From contig NZ_JBPJAQ010000001.1 in NCBI RefSeq assembly GCF_051172195.1, positions 372,001 through 436,000 of the forward strand: a DNA stretch of 64,000 bases, written 5' to 3'. The notes below the pieces were generated by a model. It ran no database searches, was not told the origin of the DNA, and saw only the letters and a program-made list of their open reading frames with translations. Origin of the DNA: Paludibaculum fermentans_A. GTDB lineage: Bacteria; Acidobacteriota; Terriglobia; Bryobacterales; Bryobacteraceae. Of this stretch, positions 17,754 through 28,352 are shown piece by piece; the stretch's first letter is position 1; each line of letters begins with the position of its first letter. The position numbers and the translations under genes are program-made.

Positions 17754-18182
17754 ATGTTCCGTCACATCAAAGCGTTCGCATTCCTGATCGTCATGGCGGC
17801 CAGCAGTACTTTCGCCGCCCCGCCGCGCACGGTGAAACCTGTTTCGCCGAAGTCCGGTCCAGAATCGGGTAACGGGCTCTTCAAGTCTTATTGCGCCTCG
17901 TGCCACGGGCTGCAGGGCAAGGGTGACGGCCCGGCGGCCGCGGCCATGCGGATGCGACCCACGGATCTGACTCAACTCACGCGGCGAGGAAACGGAGTAT
18001 TTCCGGCCGCACGCCTGGAGCAGGTGCTGGGCGGTTCCGACACGATCCCGGCGCACGGCGGACGGCAGATGCCGGTATGGGGCCCGAACCTCGCGACGGC
18101 CGGCAGCGCAGACGCACGCACCGCGGAACGGGTGCGAAACCTGATCGCGCACATCCAGTCGATCCAGGACAAAGCGAAGTAA
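17754..18182 (+). CDS. Monoheme c-type cytochrome
   Basis: A 142-residue exported protein: signal peptide IKAFAFLIVMAASSTFA, one heme site CASCH with HGLQGKGDGPAA after it, and a distal Met candidate in RQMPVW. It is a class I cytochrome c-like periplasmic electron carrier. It reads in the same direction as glgC, about 95 bp away, but no functional link is obvious. Confidence 0.9.
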   Translation: MFRHIKAFAFLIVMAASSTFAAPPRTVKPVSPKSGPESGNGLFKSYCASCHGLQGKGDGPAAAAMRMRPTDLTQLTRRGNGVFPAARLEQVLGGSDTIPAHGGRQMPVWGPNLATAGSADARTAERVRNLIAHIQSIQDKAK

Positions 18183-18277
18183 ACGCTCGCCTGCGCGCAC
18201 GTTGCCAGATTGTTGCGGAGCTGCCAGCGTCCGAAAACAATCCGGTGGTATCATGCACGCACAAGGAGAGATGCCGC

Positions 18278-19531
<1,254 letters not shown>

Positions 19532-19544
19532 TTCGAAGTATTCA

Positions 19545-19575
19545 CGCAGGGGCCGGGCCTATGCCTGGCCCTGCG
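19545..19575. terminator. Possible bidirectional hairpin between glgC and the symporter
   Basis: CGCAGGG and CCCTGCG arms with additional inner GC pairing form a strong hairpin just after glgC that overlaps the last codons of the convergent symporter gene. No T-run follows on either strand, so it may slow or insulate rather than terminate. Confidence 0.4.
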
Positions 19576-21244
19576 GGTCTTCCTTCACAAAGAGCGAGAA
19601 GAGCAGGCCCAGCCCGACCACGCCGACGCAGCCCACCACGTTGTACCAGAGGAAGGCCACATTGGTGAACTTCCAGGTAGCGAAGATCGCGATCTCCCCA
19701 CCCAGCACCCCCAGGAACGCAGCCGTGCCTTTGACGCGCGGGAAGAAGAACGCCAGGGCGAAGACGCCCAGCAATCCACCGTAGAAGAACGAACCCAGCA
19801 GATTCACCGCTTCCACCAGCGAGCCGAGGTTCTTGGCAAACTGCGCGGTAATGACGGCATAGACGCCCCAGAATCCAGTCGCCCATTGCGAGGCGCGCAG
19901 GTAGTGGTGGTCATCTCCGTTCGACTTCCAGTGGCGTTTGTAGACGTCAATCACGGACACGGTGGCGAGCGAGTTGATCTCGGCGGAGCTCACCGACATG
20001 GCGGCGCCGAAAATGGCGGCCAGCAGTAGCCCCACCAGGCCCGCGGGCAGGTATTTCGTCACGAACGTCAGGAAGATGTAGTTGGTGTCGATGACCACGC
20101 CATTGCCGTCGGCGGCCAGGTGCGCCGCCTCTTTGCGCGTGCCGTCCAGTTCCTTCTGCGCGGACTTGAAGCGCTGCACGCCGCGCGTCTCAGCCTCGGA
20201 ATCGCTGGAGCGGCGGGCATTCACGATGTCTTGCGCGGCCGCCTTGCGTTGCTCGAACGCGCGGTCGTAGGAGCTCTGGATCTGCGCGAATTCCGCCTTC
20301 TGCTCGGCTCGCGCCAGCGCCACCTTGTTGAACAGGACAGGCGGCTTCTCAAAAGTGAAGAAGACGAAAACCATCGCACCGATGAACAGAATGAAGAACT
20401 GCATCGGAATCTTGACGACCGCGTTGAACAGCAGGCTCAGGCGGCTCTGCGAGATGCTCTTGCCCGTCAGGTAGCGCTGCACCTGGCTTTGATCGCAGCC
20501 AAAGTAGGCCAGCATCAGGAACATGCCGCCGATGAGGCCGCTCCAGACGTTGTAGCGATCGCTGGGATTGAACTGCCAGACAACCGGATTCAGGCGGCTG
20601 GCCGCGCCGGCCACGGCCACCGCATCGCCGAAGCTGACAGTCGAGGGCAGCAAGGCAATCGCGGCCGTGAGTGCGACCACCAGGCCAACGCTCATGATCA
20701 GCATCTGGATGAAATCGGCCCAGGTGATGGCGGTGATTCCACCGGTAACCGTATAGGCGATAACCACGATGCCTACGATCAGCGCGGTCCACTGGTCGGG
20801 CCAGCCCAGGATTGCGGTGAGCACCACGGAAGGCGCGGAGAGTGCGACGCCGACGCCCAGGCCGCGTTGGGCCAGGAAGACAGCACTGACCAGGGTGCGC
20901 GTCTTGGAATCGAAACGGCGCTCGAGATACTCATACGCCGTGTACACCCCGCTATTCAGGAAGCGCGGCACGGCCACCGCGGCCACCAGGATCATGGCGA
21001 TGGGCAGGCCGAAGTAGAACTGGACGAAGCGCATGCCGTCCACATAGCTCTGGCCCGTGGTGGAGATGAAGGTGATCGCACTGGCCTGCGTGGCCATGAT
21101 CGACAGGGCCATGGCGTACCACGGCATTGTCTTGTTCGCCAGCAGGTAGCCAGAGGTCGTGGTGCTGCCGCGCGACCGGTAGAGCCCGTAGAGCACCACC
21201 CCGGCCAGGGCGCAGACCATCACCAGCCAGTCGAGCGGCCTCAC
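19559..21244 (-). CDS. Sodium:solute symporter (SSS family)
   Basis: A 561-residue multi-helix transporter with the SSS plan: GYLLANKTMPWYAMALSIMATQASAITFIS (TM1-2 with the unwound sodium-site region), TAYEYLERRFDSKTR, TGGITAITWADFIQML and a Q-rich GCDQSQVQRYLTGKS loop. A hydrophilic insertion of about 90 residues (ARAEQKAEFAQIQSSYDRAFEQ to EAAHLAADGNG) lies in the middle and is charged and helical. The start is GTG at 21244, overlapping the TGA of the 39-residue membrane peptide gene. The substrate is unknown; the neighbouring PIG-L protein suggests an amino sugar or glycoside. Confidence 0.92.
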   Translation of the reverse strand: MRPLDWLVMVCALAGVVLYGLYRSRGSTTTSGYLLANKTMPWYAMALSIMATQASAITFISTTGQSYVDGMRFVQFYFGLPIAMILVAAVAVPRFLNSGVYTAYEYLERRFDSKTRTLVSAVFLAQRGLGVGVALSAPSVVLTAILGWPDQWTALIVGIVVIAYTVTGGITAITWADFIQMLIMSVGLVVALTAAIALLPSTVSFGDAVAVAGAASRLNPVVWQFNPSDRYNVWSGLIGGMFLMLAYFGCDQSQVQRYLTGKSISQSRLSLLFNAVVKIPMQFFILFIGAMVFVFFTFEKPPVLFNKVALARAEQKAEFAQIQSSYDRAFEQRKAAAQDIVNARRSSDSEAETRGVQRFKSAQKELDGTRKEAAHLAADGNGVVIDTNYIFLTFVTKYLPAGLVGLLLAAIFGAAMSVSSAEINSLATVSVIDVYKRHWKSNGDDHHYLRASQWATGFWGVYAVITAQFAKNLGSLVEAVNLLGSFFYGGLLGVFALAFFFPRVKGTAAFLGVLGGEIAIFATWKFTNVAFLWYNVVGCVGVVGLGLLFSLFVKEDPQGQA

Positions 21245-21360
21245 CGGTTGAATCTCCGCGTGAACTGATCAAACAAGGCGATGACGGCGACCAGAAAAAC
21301 GATCACAGCGGTGTAGAGCCGCCCCCAGGTCTTGAAGAACGGAGGCTGTTCGTCGTTCAT
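21241..21360 (-). CDS. 39-residue single-TM membrane peptide coupled to the symporter
   Basis: ATG at 21360, 39 codons: a polar start (MNDEQPPFFKTWGRLY), one hydrophobic helix TAVIVFLVAVIALFDQF, then RRFNR. It fills the 140 bp between the PIG-L gene and the symporter, starts 22 bp after the former's stop and overlaps the symporter GTG by four bases. Position and coupling suggest a small accessory subunit of the symporter. No homologue is recalled with confidence. Confidence 0.65.
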   Translation of the reverse strand: MNDEQPPFFKTWGRLYTAVIVFLVAVIALFDQFTRRFNR

Positions 21361-21382
21361 ACTTCCACGCTCCCCAGGCGGC

Positions 21383-23905
21383 TCAACGGCCGGCGCTGAC
21401 CAGATTCGCGAAGATTCGATAGGCGCCCGGCACACCGGCCGGCAGTTGCCGGAACCAGGAGTAGCAGGTGAAGACGTAAGCGCCCTTGCCAACCCGGGCG
21501 TACAGCAGGCCGCCCTTCTGAACAGCCTCGCCGGGATCGTGAGTCTCCAGCAGCGCAGTATACTTGGGATCCCATTCGGAGGGGAAGTAGAGGGCGCGTT
21601 CCTGCACCCAGCCGTCGAAGTCGGAGGCCGTGATGGTATTCGGAATCTGCAGCAGGCGGTCGTCGGGTTTGAGGAACTGAACGGGCGCTTCTTCCACTGT
21701 GGTGCGGTCGCGGCCCAGCTTGAGGGGGAAGGGCCCCATGTTCTTGACCGTACCCTGCTCCGTGCTGAGGAAGTTGCCATCCAGGATGTTGTACTGGACG
21801 ACGACGGTGCCGCCGGCCTCCATATACTGCCGCAGCCGCTCGTGGCTGGTGCGGAGATCCTCGCGCACATTCCAGGCGCGCACGCCCGTCACAATGACGT
21901 CGAAACGGCTCAGGTCGCCGTGGGCGAGGTCGCCTGCTTCCAGGAACGTAACCTCACAGCCGAGTTCTTTCAGCGCCGCGGGCACTTCATCGCCGGCGCC
22001 CATCACGTAGCCCACCCGCTTGGCACTGACCTTCGCATCCACGCGCACCACCGGGGTTTTAGCAGCCGGAAAGATGGTCTGGATGGGAATGTGATCGTAG
22101 GTCAGCTGTGTCATCCCGTTTGCGACGGCCAGGTTGCCGAGGCGCGCGCTGGCGTGGATCTCTGCCCGGGCGGTAGCCGCCGGAGGAGTGACCTGGAAGG
22201 TCAAGGTCACCATCTGGCCCGCCTCGGCCAGTTGGAACTTGTTCTCCGCCGGTTCCACCAGCCAGCCGGAAGGGGCCTGCAGCGAGACTCCGCCCGACTG
22301 ATTGGGGCGCCGCGCCACGACTTCGACTGTCACCGGCCGCGCCTTCCGCTCAGCGAACAGAAGCGCGGTTTCCGAGAGTTTCAACGAAACGGGCGGCACA
22401 ATGATGAGCGGACGCGACAGTTCGCCGCGCACGCGATCGACGTAACGATTCTCCACGGGCCGGGTGAGTTCAATCGACTCGCCCTCAATCTTCACCCGGA
22501 ACTTCGCGGTCAGGATGGGTTCGTCTTCCGCCAGACCGATCTTGCGCTGGTCGGAGATTGTATACAAGTTGCCGGACCGCGGCTGCCGCAGTTGAAGCGG
22601 CTGGGTGAGCGGAGCAGTCTCCGGCACCTGCCAGTCGGCCTTGTCGGTATGGGGCTGATTATAGGAGAGAGCTGCTCCCGCGAATGAGACAGCATCACCA
22701 GCCTTTACTCCCTCCAACTCCACTTTGGCGCGGCCGCGGCTGACCGCCGTCAGGTTGAGCGTCACGGTACCGCCGGGCGTCACCTCAGCCTTCGCGGCTC
22801 CTACCTCGAGCCAGAGGCCGGCGGCCATAGCCAGCGCTTCGTCGAGGTCTGTGAGTTTGCGGCGCGCGTCCACCTGGTCGATGGCGGCCATCAGTTTGCG
22901 GGCTTTGAGCAAGGGCGCAATTACCTTTTCGGGCGCCTCCATGGAGTAGGCGGCCAAGGCTTCGTCTAAAGCTTTCTGGACCGCGGCTCCGCCAGGCAGG
23001 CGATTCCAGGAGGTATCGACACCATCCATGAAGTCCTTTTTGGCCGGGTCTCCACCATATAAGAAGAGATAGTTTGGCGCAGCGCCTTTGCGCTCAGGCG
23101 AGCCCATGCCCTGGCTGCGGTGCTGGCTGCGGCTGATACCGGCCAGTTCACCGTAGGACAGACCAAGCACCGGGTCGAATTCGCCGGTGTCGACCATCAG
23201 GCGTTCCGGCATCTTGTCCATCTCCTGCTCCTGCTGGCGGTTGAAGCTGAAGCCGTTCCACATAATGCGCTTGGCCTGCCAGGGTTGGACGTATTTCAAC
23301 TGCTCAGGGAAAGCGGTGGGATCCGCGGCCAGTTTAAAAGCTTCCTTCCCCAAAATAGAGGAGGACTGATGGTGCCCATGGCCATCGCGAGGTGTGCCGG
23401 AAAAGCGCAGGAAGATGACGTCGGGACGATAGCGGCGGATCACCCACACTACGTCGGATAGAACCTGTTCGCGGCCCCATTTTTCGAGGGTCTCTTTGGC
23501 GGTCTTGGAGAAGCCGAAATCAATGGCGCGCGAGAAGAACTGCTCGGCTCCATCCACCCGGCGCGCCGCCAGTAATTCCTGAGTACGGATGACACCCAGC
23601 AGATCGCCCTGCTCGCTGCCGATGAGATTCTGTCCACCTTCGCCGCGAGTCAGCGAGAGATAGGCCGTCCTGTACTTCCGGCCCTGGGCGCAGTATGCCA
23701 GCAGGGCCGTATTCTCGTCGTCCGGGTGGGCCGCGATCATCAGGACGCTGCCGACCACGCGCAAGCCCTCCAACTGTTTCTCGAGCGCGGCCGCCCCTGT
23801 TGTCTTGCGGACTTCGGCCCGCGCGGGGGCAACGAACAATACCGAAGCCGTCACGATCAGCGCGGTGAGTAGGGCAGAGTGGCACTGCACACGAGTCTTG
23901 TTCAT
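21383..23905 (-). CDS. Secreted PIG-L (LmbE-like) deacetylase, large multidomain form
   Basis: An 840-residue exported protein: signal peptide (SALLTALIVTASVLFVAPARA, 10-30), an LmbE-type zinc domain with AHPDD at 59-63, RGEGGQNLIGSEQGD, the DGHGHHQSS metal motif near 200, then beta-sandwich domains (about 350-600) and a C-terminal glutamine-amidotransferase-like domain (YVMGAGDEVPAALKELGCEVTFLEAGDL, then RAWNVREDL). Such proteins are thought to deacetylate amino sugars or act as glycan hydrolases. The ATG at 23905 begins the signal peptide; a TTG at 23938 lacks an SD. It is first of the operon with the small peptide and the symporter. Confidence 0.88.
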   Translation of the reverse strand: MNKTRVQCHSALLTALIVTASVLFVAPARAEVRKTTGAAALEKQLEGLRVVGSVLMIAAHPDDENTALLAYCAQGRKYRTAYLSLTRGEGGQNLIGSEQGDLLGVIRTQELLAARRVDGAEQFFSRAIDFGFSKTAKETLEKWGREQVLSDVVWVIRRYRPDVIFLRFSGTPRDGHGHHQSSSILGKEAFKLAADPTAFPEQLKYVQPWQAKRIMWNGFSFNRQQEQEMDKMPERLMVDTGEFDPVLGLSYGELAGISRSQHRSQGMGSPERKGAAPNYLFLYGGDPAKKDFMDGVDTSWNRLPGGAAVQKALDEALAAYSMEAPEKVIAPLLKARKLMAAIDQVDARRKLTDLDEALAMAAGLWLEVGAAKAEVTPGGTVTLNLTAVSRGRAKVELEGVKAGDAVSFAGAALSYNQPHTDKADWQVPETAPLTQPLQLRQPRSGNLYTISDQRKIGLAEDEPILTAKFRVKIEGESIELTRPVENRYVDRVRGELSRPLIIVPPVSLKLSETALLFAERKARPVTVEVVARRPNQSGGVSLQAPSGWLVEPAENKFQLAEAGQMVTLTFQVTPPAATARAEIHASARLGNLAVANGMTQLTYDHIPIQTIFPAAKTPVVRVDAKVSAKRVGYVMGAGDEVPAALKELGCEVTFLEAGDLAHGDLSRFDVIVTGVRAWNVREDLRTSHERLRQYMEAGGTVVVQYNILDGNFLSTEQGTVKNMGPFPLKLGRDRTTVEEAPVQFLKPDDRLLQIPNTITASDFDGWVQERALYFPSEWDPKYTALLETHDPGEAVQKGGLLYARVGKGAYVFTCYSWFRQLPAGVPGAYRIFANLVSAGR

Positions 23906-24343
23906 GTTGGTGAGAGTCTTTCCATTGTAGCTGCCCAACAGCGGCGCTTCGTGTGGACAGGCGGAGGACGACGGCTGCCATCGTTGACCTCCGCGAGCCT
24001 TGGCTAATGGAGGTCCGGAAGCAGGCAGCTGAAGGCCGGCAGGTGAGTGAACTTCGCCGCGCTGGGCACGCGCAGGGCGAGCGCCTTCCTCGCGCTCGGA
24101 TTAAATCCGATTAATTTGTAGGGATTTAGGGTTACATTATTCCGGACGCCGCGGCGTGGCCGGACGGGCTGAGCGCCAGGGATGCCGGGCCGCACCGGGG
24201 CGAGGGTCCGGCAATGTGCCCGCACGCGCGGGCTGTGTGGAGCTAGGGCGCTTGAACAACTGGTTAGAACTGGCGCCGCCGGAAAGAGAAAAGGGCGTCT
24301 CCGAGGGGAGGCGCCCTTTTGCACTGCAGTATGGAAGCTATCT
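23906..24343. other. Intergenic region between the PIG-L operon and the PEP-CTERM gene
   Basis: 438 bp with no convincing gene. It holds a 13-bp palindrome CGGATTAAATCCG near 24098-24110, an AT-richer stretch after it, and the terminator described separately. Both flanking genes are on the minus strand. The promoter of the PIG-L operon should lie here, but I cannot place it. Confidence 0.5.
24289..24320. terminator. Strong bidirectional intrinsic terminator
   Basis: A 14-bp stem (four A-T pairs, then GGGCG-T-CTCC with one G-T pair) closes a GAGG tetraloop. The arms run from AAAAGGG to CCCTTTT, so a T-run follows on both strands. It lies 24 bp downstream of the PEP-CTERM stop. Confidence 0.9.
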
Positions 24344-25246
24344 CTATTTACGACGGCGGCTGGCGAACGCCAGGAAGGCGAGGCCGGCTCCGAGCAACGA
24401 AAGAGAGGTGGGTTCTGGAACAGCTTGCTGCGTTCCGGCCGCTACAGTCACGCCCCACACGAAAGCCCGGCTCGCATTCGGATCGTAGTTTGGCCCGGAA
24501 TTCTGGCCGATGTCGCGAATGATAATCCCTGTCAGTGTGTCCATCGCATAGGCAGGGTCGATGAAGAGCGCCACAACGTCGCGGTAGTCGCGGAACGGTT
24601 TGCCCTGGTAAGTCATGTCATACGACTGATCGTTGACGGAAGCAGTATTGCCGCCGGTGGAGTTGGGGATCAGGTTCGTATTGATGGAATTGGGCCACAG
24701 CAGCAGGTTTGTGTTCACCTGGGAATCGTTGCTGTCCCGAACCTGGGTTCCGCCGCTGAGCGTGTAGGTGACGTCGGGACCATTCTTAAACTGAAGGACA
24801 ATCTCAACTGACGGAGAATTGCGGCCCCACGTTGTGTTCATCATCAGGAACACGACTTCCGCGCTGTCGACGTCGGTGTTCAGCTGCAGCGATACCGGCG
24901 CGTCAGAAGCCAAACCCTGATCGATCACAGCGCGGCGAGCGCTCCAGGATTGGTCTCCCGAGGTGGCAATGCTAAACGGGACCGAGTTCAGCCGGCTGTC
25001 ACTCTGTAGCGCGGCATCACCAGTCTTGCTTGCAGAATTGAAAGCTACGTTGACGTTACCTTTAGTGAACTGATCACCACCCCAGATGCCAGTCCACGCC
25101 CCCGGATTGTTGGAATCGTACTGATTGCCCGCATCCGCGTTCGCTACGCCAAGTGCCCCAAGATTGTACTGATAGTAGACCGGAACTGCGAAGCTCGGGA
25201 GTCCAACCAGTAGCGAGAAAACTAGCCCTACGATTGACCGTCTCAT
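24344..25246 (-). CDS. PEP-CTERM sorting domain protein
   Basis: A 300-residue secreted protein: signal peptide (SIVGLVFSLLVGLPSFA), a polar beta-rich Asn/Ser/Thr-rich body without a recognised enzyme domain, and the C-terminal PEP-CTERM signal VPEPTSLSLLGAGLAFLAFASRRRK (given here as VPEPTSL, hydrophobic helix, RRR tail). An exosortase is expected to cut at the PEP motif and anchor or release the protein in the exopolysaccharide matrix; none is encoded here. The ATG is preceded by GGAGGAGG. Followed by a strong terminator, so it is a single-gene unit. Confidence 0.92.
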   Translation of the reverse strand: MRRSIVGLVFSLLVGLPSFAVPVYYQYNLGALGVANADAGNQYDSNNPGAWTGIWGGDQFTKGNVNVAFNSASKTGDAALQSDSRLNSVPFSIATSGDQSWSARRAVIDQGLASDAPVSLQLNTDVDSAEVVFLMMNTTWGRNSPSVEIVLQFKNGPDVTYTLSGGTQVRDSNDSQVNTNLLLWPNSINTNLIPNSTGGNTASVNDQSYDMTYQGKPFRDYRDVVALFIDPAYAMDTLTGIIIRDIGQNSGPNYDPNASRAFVWGVTVAAGTQQAVPEPTSLSLLGAGLAFLAFASRRRK

Positions 25247-26148
25247 GATCCTCCTCCAAAAACCTACGGCTGCGGAATATTGTTGTAGTTGACCTTTGTG
25301 GGGGTACCCCCCACCCGCTATGTGAATTAAACCACAGTCCTAGGACCATGCCAAGTCCATCTTTGAAATTGATCTAGACTTCCCATGACTTGTGGGACTC
25401 GCTCCGACTGCCTCCGGCGTCAAAGCCGTGCGAGCTCGATTGAGGACAAACCAGTTGTGGAATTGGCGGCGGCAACCTGCGCTGACTCCGCCGGTAGAGC
25501 CGTCCAAAAGATAGCCAAATGAAAGCAGAATGCCTTCATTGAAGTTCTTTCATATCTGCAGATTCCAAGAACCGGGCCCGGCGCGGGCATTCCTCCGCGG
25601 AATGGGACTTCATCCGGCTGAGTACTACCTTCCACCCAGTCCAGGCGCCTTCCAAACTGGCGTGGAACCCGCGACGCGCCTCGTCCCTCACTCACTCCGA
25701 ACGCCTCCATTGCCGCGGATCGAAACCAGATGTTAGCGTCCAATATGCTCATTTTGATCCAGAACGACCGGCATATTTAATATTAGTGCCTGGTACTTAT
25801 TGTGAAAGTTAAGCAGTATCTGTCCATCTTGATCCACACGCCAGCCGCAGAAAGCGCAAAAGCTCAGGGACGCCGCTGGATTTTCTGAGTCCATCGCCGT
25901 CAAAACCCGCATGACGGTTGGCACACATCGCCTGACCAGCCGCGAGCCGATGGGACAGTAGCTGCATGGGCCGGCGGCGGGATCATGCCTTGGCAACAAA
26001 CCTCTGGCCAAGGTTGCGGAAACCAGTTAGGGTGTTAGGAAGAGTTGCGGCTCATGGACGAGGCTGGGATGTATCAAAACCGATTGCCGCTATCCGCGGC
26101 CCCGCCCGTCGAGTGCGTGACCAGCATGCAGTTGGACAGGATCGCATC
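25247..26148. other. Long intergenic region with lower GC
   Basis: About 900 bp without a confident gene. On the minus strand, upstream of the PEP-CTERM gene, there is an inverted repeat GTGGGGG/CCCCCAC near 25295-25315. The stretch 25730-25830 is clearly AT-richer than the window. One short candidate frame is listed separately. The promoters for the PEP-CTERM gene and for the large plus-strand gene at 26149 should be here but are not obvious. Confidence 0.5.
25733..25912 (-). CDS. Possible small protein with a zinc-ribbon-like CxxC
   Basis: A 59-residue frame starting at ATG 25912: MRVLTAMDSENPAASL, then SFCAFCGWRVDQDGQ, then hydrophobic strands QALILNMPVVLD. The CAFCGW motif looks like half of a zinc ribbon. 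The frame opens further upstream and includes another CxxC-like pair (CSYC). Codon use is less GC3-biased than neighbours and no Shine-Dalgarno is clear. It could be a gene remnant or chance. Confidence 0.25.
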   Translation of the reverse strand: MRVLTAMDSENPAASLSFCAFCGWRVDQDGQILLNFHNKYQALILNMPVVLDQNEHIGR

Positions 26149-28347
26149 GTGCCTACCATCAAGATTCTCGACAACTTGAGCGCCGACCTCGCAGTCGTCG
26201 CGCCCACTCCGGCGTCGGCCTTCGCCAAGTATCTCAAAGGCGACTTAGCCATCCTGCTAGCCGCACCGGAGCTGGTAAAAGCGCTCCCTAAACCCATTGC
26301 ACCGGGCAAGAACTTCGCCCTCAACTTCGGCCTGAACTTCCAGAACGCCCTGGAGTTCGGCGCCGCCGATACGGAGTGGTCGATTGGCGCTTCCTTCCAG
26401 GCCCAGGTAGGCGTCACGGCGAAAACGCCGTCGTCCCTGTTTGACCAGGAACATTTCGGGGAGCCGATTGAAGTTCCGGAAGGCAAGGCGTATGTCTGGT
26501 TCTCGTTCCAACCAGGCCTCAAGCTGGGCATTGCCGGTGGAGAGGGCGACCTCAGTTTCGGCTTCAAGGCAGGCACCTCCATCGACGTTCGCTGCTACCG
26601 ACTCTTTCCGGCGGGACCGGCCGCCGAGACACTGGCGGCCAGCGTCTCGGAGGTATTGAAGGAGTTCTCAATTCCAGGCGATGTCGAGGATCTGATCCAC
26701 ATGCCGGTGGACGCAGTATCGGCCATCACCGGCACCGGTTCGTTCCAGATCTCAGGCAGCTTTGACCTGGCCGCGGCCGTGAACCCGCTGGCGACTCCGA
26801 AGCTACCGCTGGTGGGACGTCCTCTTTCTATTAACGCTGGCGCCTCGCTGAATGTCGGCGCGCGCATCCGCGTCTCCGGCGAATATCAGATCCGTGTGCA
26901 GAAGACCGCCGCCAACACCGTGCGGCTGGGGCTGTTCAAACGTTCCGGCACGCAATTCTCATTCGACGTGAATGCCAGCGCGGGGATCTCCGCGGATGCA
27001 ATGGGCAAGGACCTGTTTGCTGTACTGATGTCGAAGATCAGCAGCGATCCCGAGGCAGATGCCCAACAACTGTCCAACGCCGGTCTGTCAGAGGCGCAGA
27101 TCGCCTCCATACAGGACGCTGTGCAGGCCGGAATCAACCGAAGCCTCTCGGTTGCCCTGGAGTTCCAGTTCTCTTCGTTGCGCTCCAGCGATGCCGCGTT
27201 TCTTTTCGACATCCAACTGGATCAACTCAGCCACGACTCCGCCATCGCCGTGCATCACGCGTTGGATGGCGACTTCTCCGCCCTGGCGGGATTGCAGGAT
27301 CTCAGCCTGCCCGGCATCACCCCGGTGCGCAACCTCAGCAGCGAGCTCCGCAAGCGCGGCATCTCGCTGCGCGTAAATCTCCTGGGCATTGTGAACGCCA
27401 TTTCGATCAGTGAACTTGTGCGATCGGGCAGTGTCACGTTCGAACCTGTTTCCGGCGCCCTGGTGATCGCCGACAAGGTGAGCAGTGAGAAGATCAGCGT
27501 CACCTCGCGGCCCCTCGAAGCCGACGGCCAGAAACTGAGGAAGGCCGTCTTCGAATCACTGATGGTGACCGCGGCTTACAGCGCCTCGCGCCTGACGCAG
27601 TCACACGAGTTCACGGCATCCCAAAGTTACTTCGAGTTCCACCAGACGACGAATTCGAAGACAATGGCCGACAATCTCGATGCGATTGTCGCGCTGGGCT
27701 TAATGACCCCGGACGAGCGCCGGCAGGCACTGGCCGGCGCCTCACAATTCGGCAATTCCACCGTGCTGCTGGAGACCTCGTTCGACCCAACAGCCTTCCG
27801 CGCGTTATTCGTGGACGGCGGCGGCAAGCCCCGTACTCAGGAGGATTACGAGCGGGTTGGACGCGATGCGCTGCTGGCGCTGGTCGCGGGCGACCCGGAC
27901 GACTTCCGGCACATCCCGCTGGCGGACAACAAGCTGTGGAATAAGTTGCGTGCCTCCGGCCAGCCTGGATTCCCGTTCGTGTTGCCGGCGCCCCTGAACC
28001 AGGGCGTGCAACTGGGCGTCATTCGCGCAGATTACACACTGATCGTATGGTGGGCCGGCAGCATGGCCCTGGCGGCGCGGTCGCTGGTGGAGATGGAGAG
28101 TTTCCTGAAGACCGCGGATCCGGCTGGCCTGCATGAGAACAACGAGTTCAAGAAACGCCGCAGGGCCCTGATCGACGCATTGGGAGACGCGGTCGCCGGG
28201 AACCAGTCGACCTTTGGCGACCCATGGGGTTTGCTGGCGATGGATGCCGCCGCTGGAAGGCTGGCGGATGCGCGCGCGGTCGTTGTATCCCCACAACTGG
28301 CTCGCGCCATGGCGCGCCCCCTGAGGGCAGTTGCGGCCAACGGCTGA
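26149..28347 (+). CDS. Large protein of unknown function
   Basis: About 732 residues from a GTG with AGGA 7 nt upstream; the frame is open back to 25966, so the start is uncertain. No family is recognised. There is no signal peptide. The first 330 residues alternate short strands with Gly/Ala-rich turns (FALNFGLNFQNALEFG; LKLGIAGGEGDLSFGFKAG; SINAGASLNVGARIRVSGEY), a pattern like a beta-barrel or stacked beta-sheet. The rest is mixed alpha/beta. One hydrophobic helix is near LIVWWAGSMALAARSL. Codon bias matches real genes of the window. It stands alone next to low-GC non-coding DNA. Confidence 0.75.
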   Translation: MPTIKILDNLSADLAVVAPTPASAFAKYLKGDLAILLAAPELVKALPKPIAPGKNFALNFGLNFQNALEFGAADTEWSIGASFQAQVGVTAKTPSSLFDQEHFGEPIEVPEGKAYVWFSFQPGLKLGIAGGEGDLSFGFKAGTSIDVRCYRLFPAGPAAETLAASVSEVLKEFSIPGDVEDLIHMPVDAVSAITGTGSFQISGSFDLAAAVNPLATPKLPLVGRPLSINAGASLNVGARIRVSGEYQIRVQKTAANTVRLGLFKRSGTQFSFDVNASAGISADAMGKDLFAVLMSKISSDPEADAQQLSNAGLSEAQIASIQDAVQAGINRSLSVALEFQFSSLRSSDAAFLFDIQLDQLSHDSAIAVHHALDGDFSALAGLQDLSLPGITPVRNLSSELRKRGISLRVNLLGIVNAISISELVRSGSVTFEPVSGALVIADKVSSEKISVTSRPLEADGQKLRKAVFESLMVTAAYSASRLTQSHEFTASQSYFEFHQTTNSKTMADNLDAIVALGLMTPDERRQALAGASQFGNSTVLLETSFDPTAFRALFVDGGGKPRTQEDYERVGRDALLALVAGDPDDFRHIPLADNKLWNKLRASGQPGFPFVLPAPLNQGVQLGVIRADYTLIVWWAGSMALAARSLVEMESFLKTADPAGLHENNEFKKRRRALIDALGDAVAGNQSTFGDPWGLLAMDAAAGRLADARAVVVSPQLARAMARPLRAVAANG

Positions 28348-28352
28348 GATGG

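Noticed and set aside
24004..24324. A 106-residue minus-strand frame between the PIG-L and PEP-CTERM genes
   Set aside because: It runs through the strong terminator hairpin and has no motif or codon bias.
25336..25354. Sigma-54-like promoter (TTGGCATG on the minus strand) upstream of the PEP-CTERM gene
   Set aside because: The -24 element matches, but the -12 element reads TAGGA instead of TTGCA and lacks the GC pair, so the match is not convincing.
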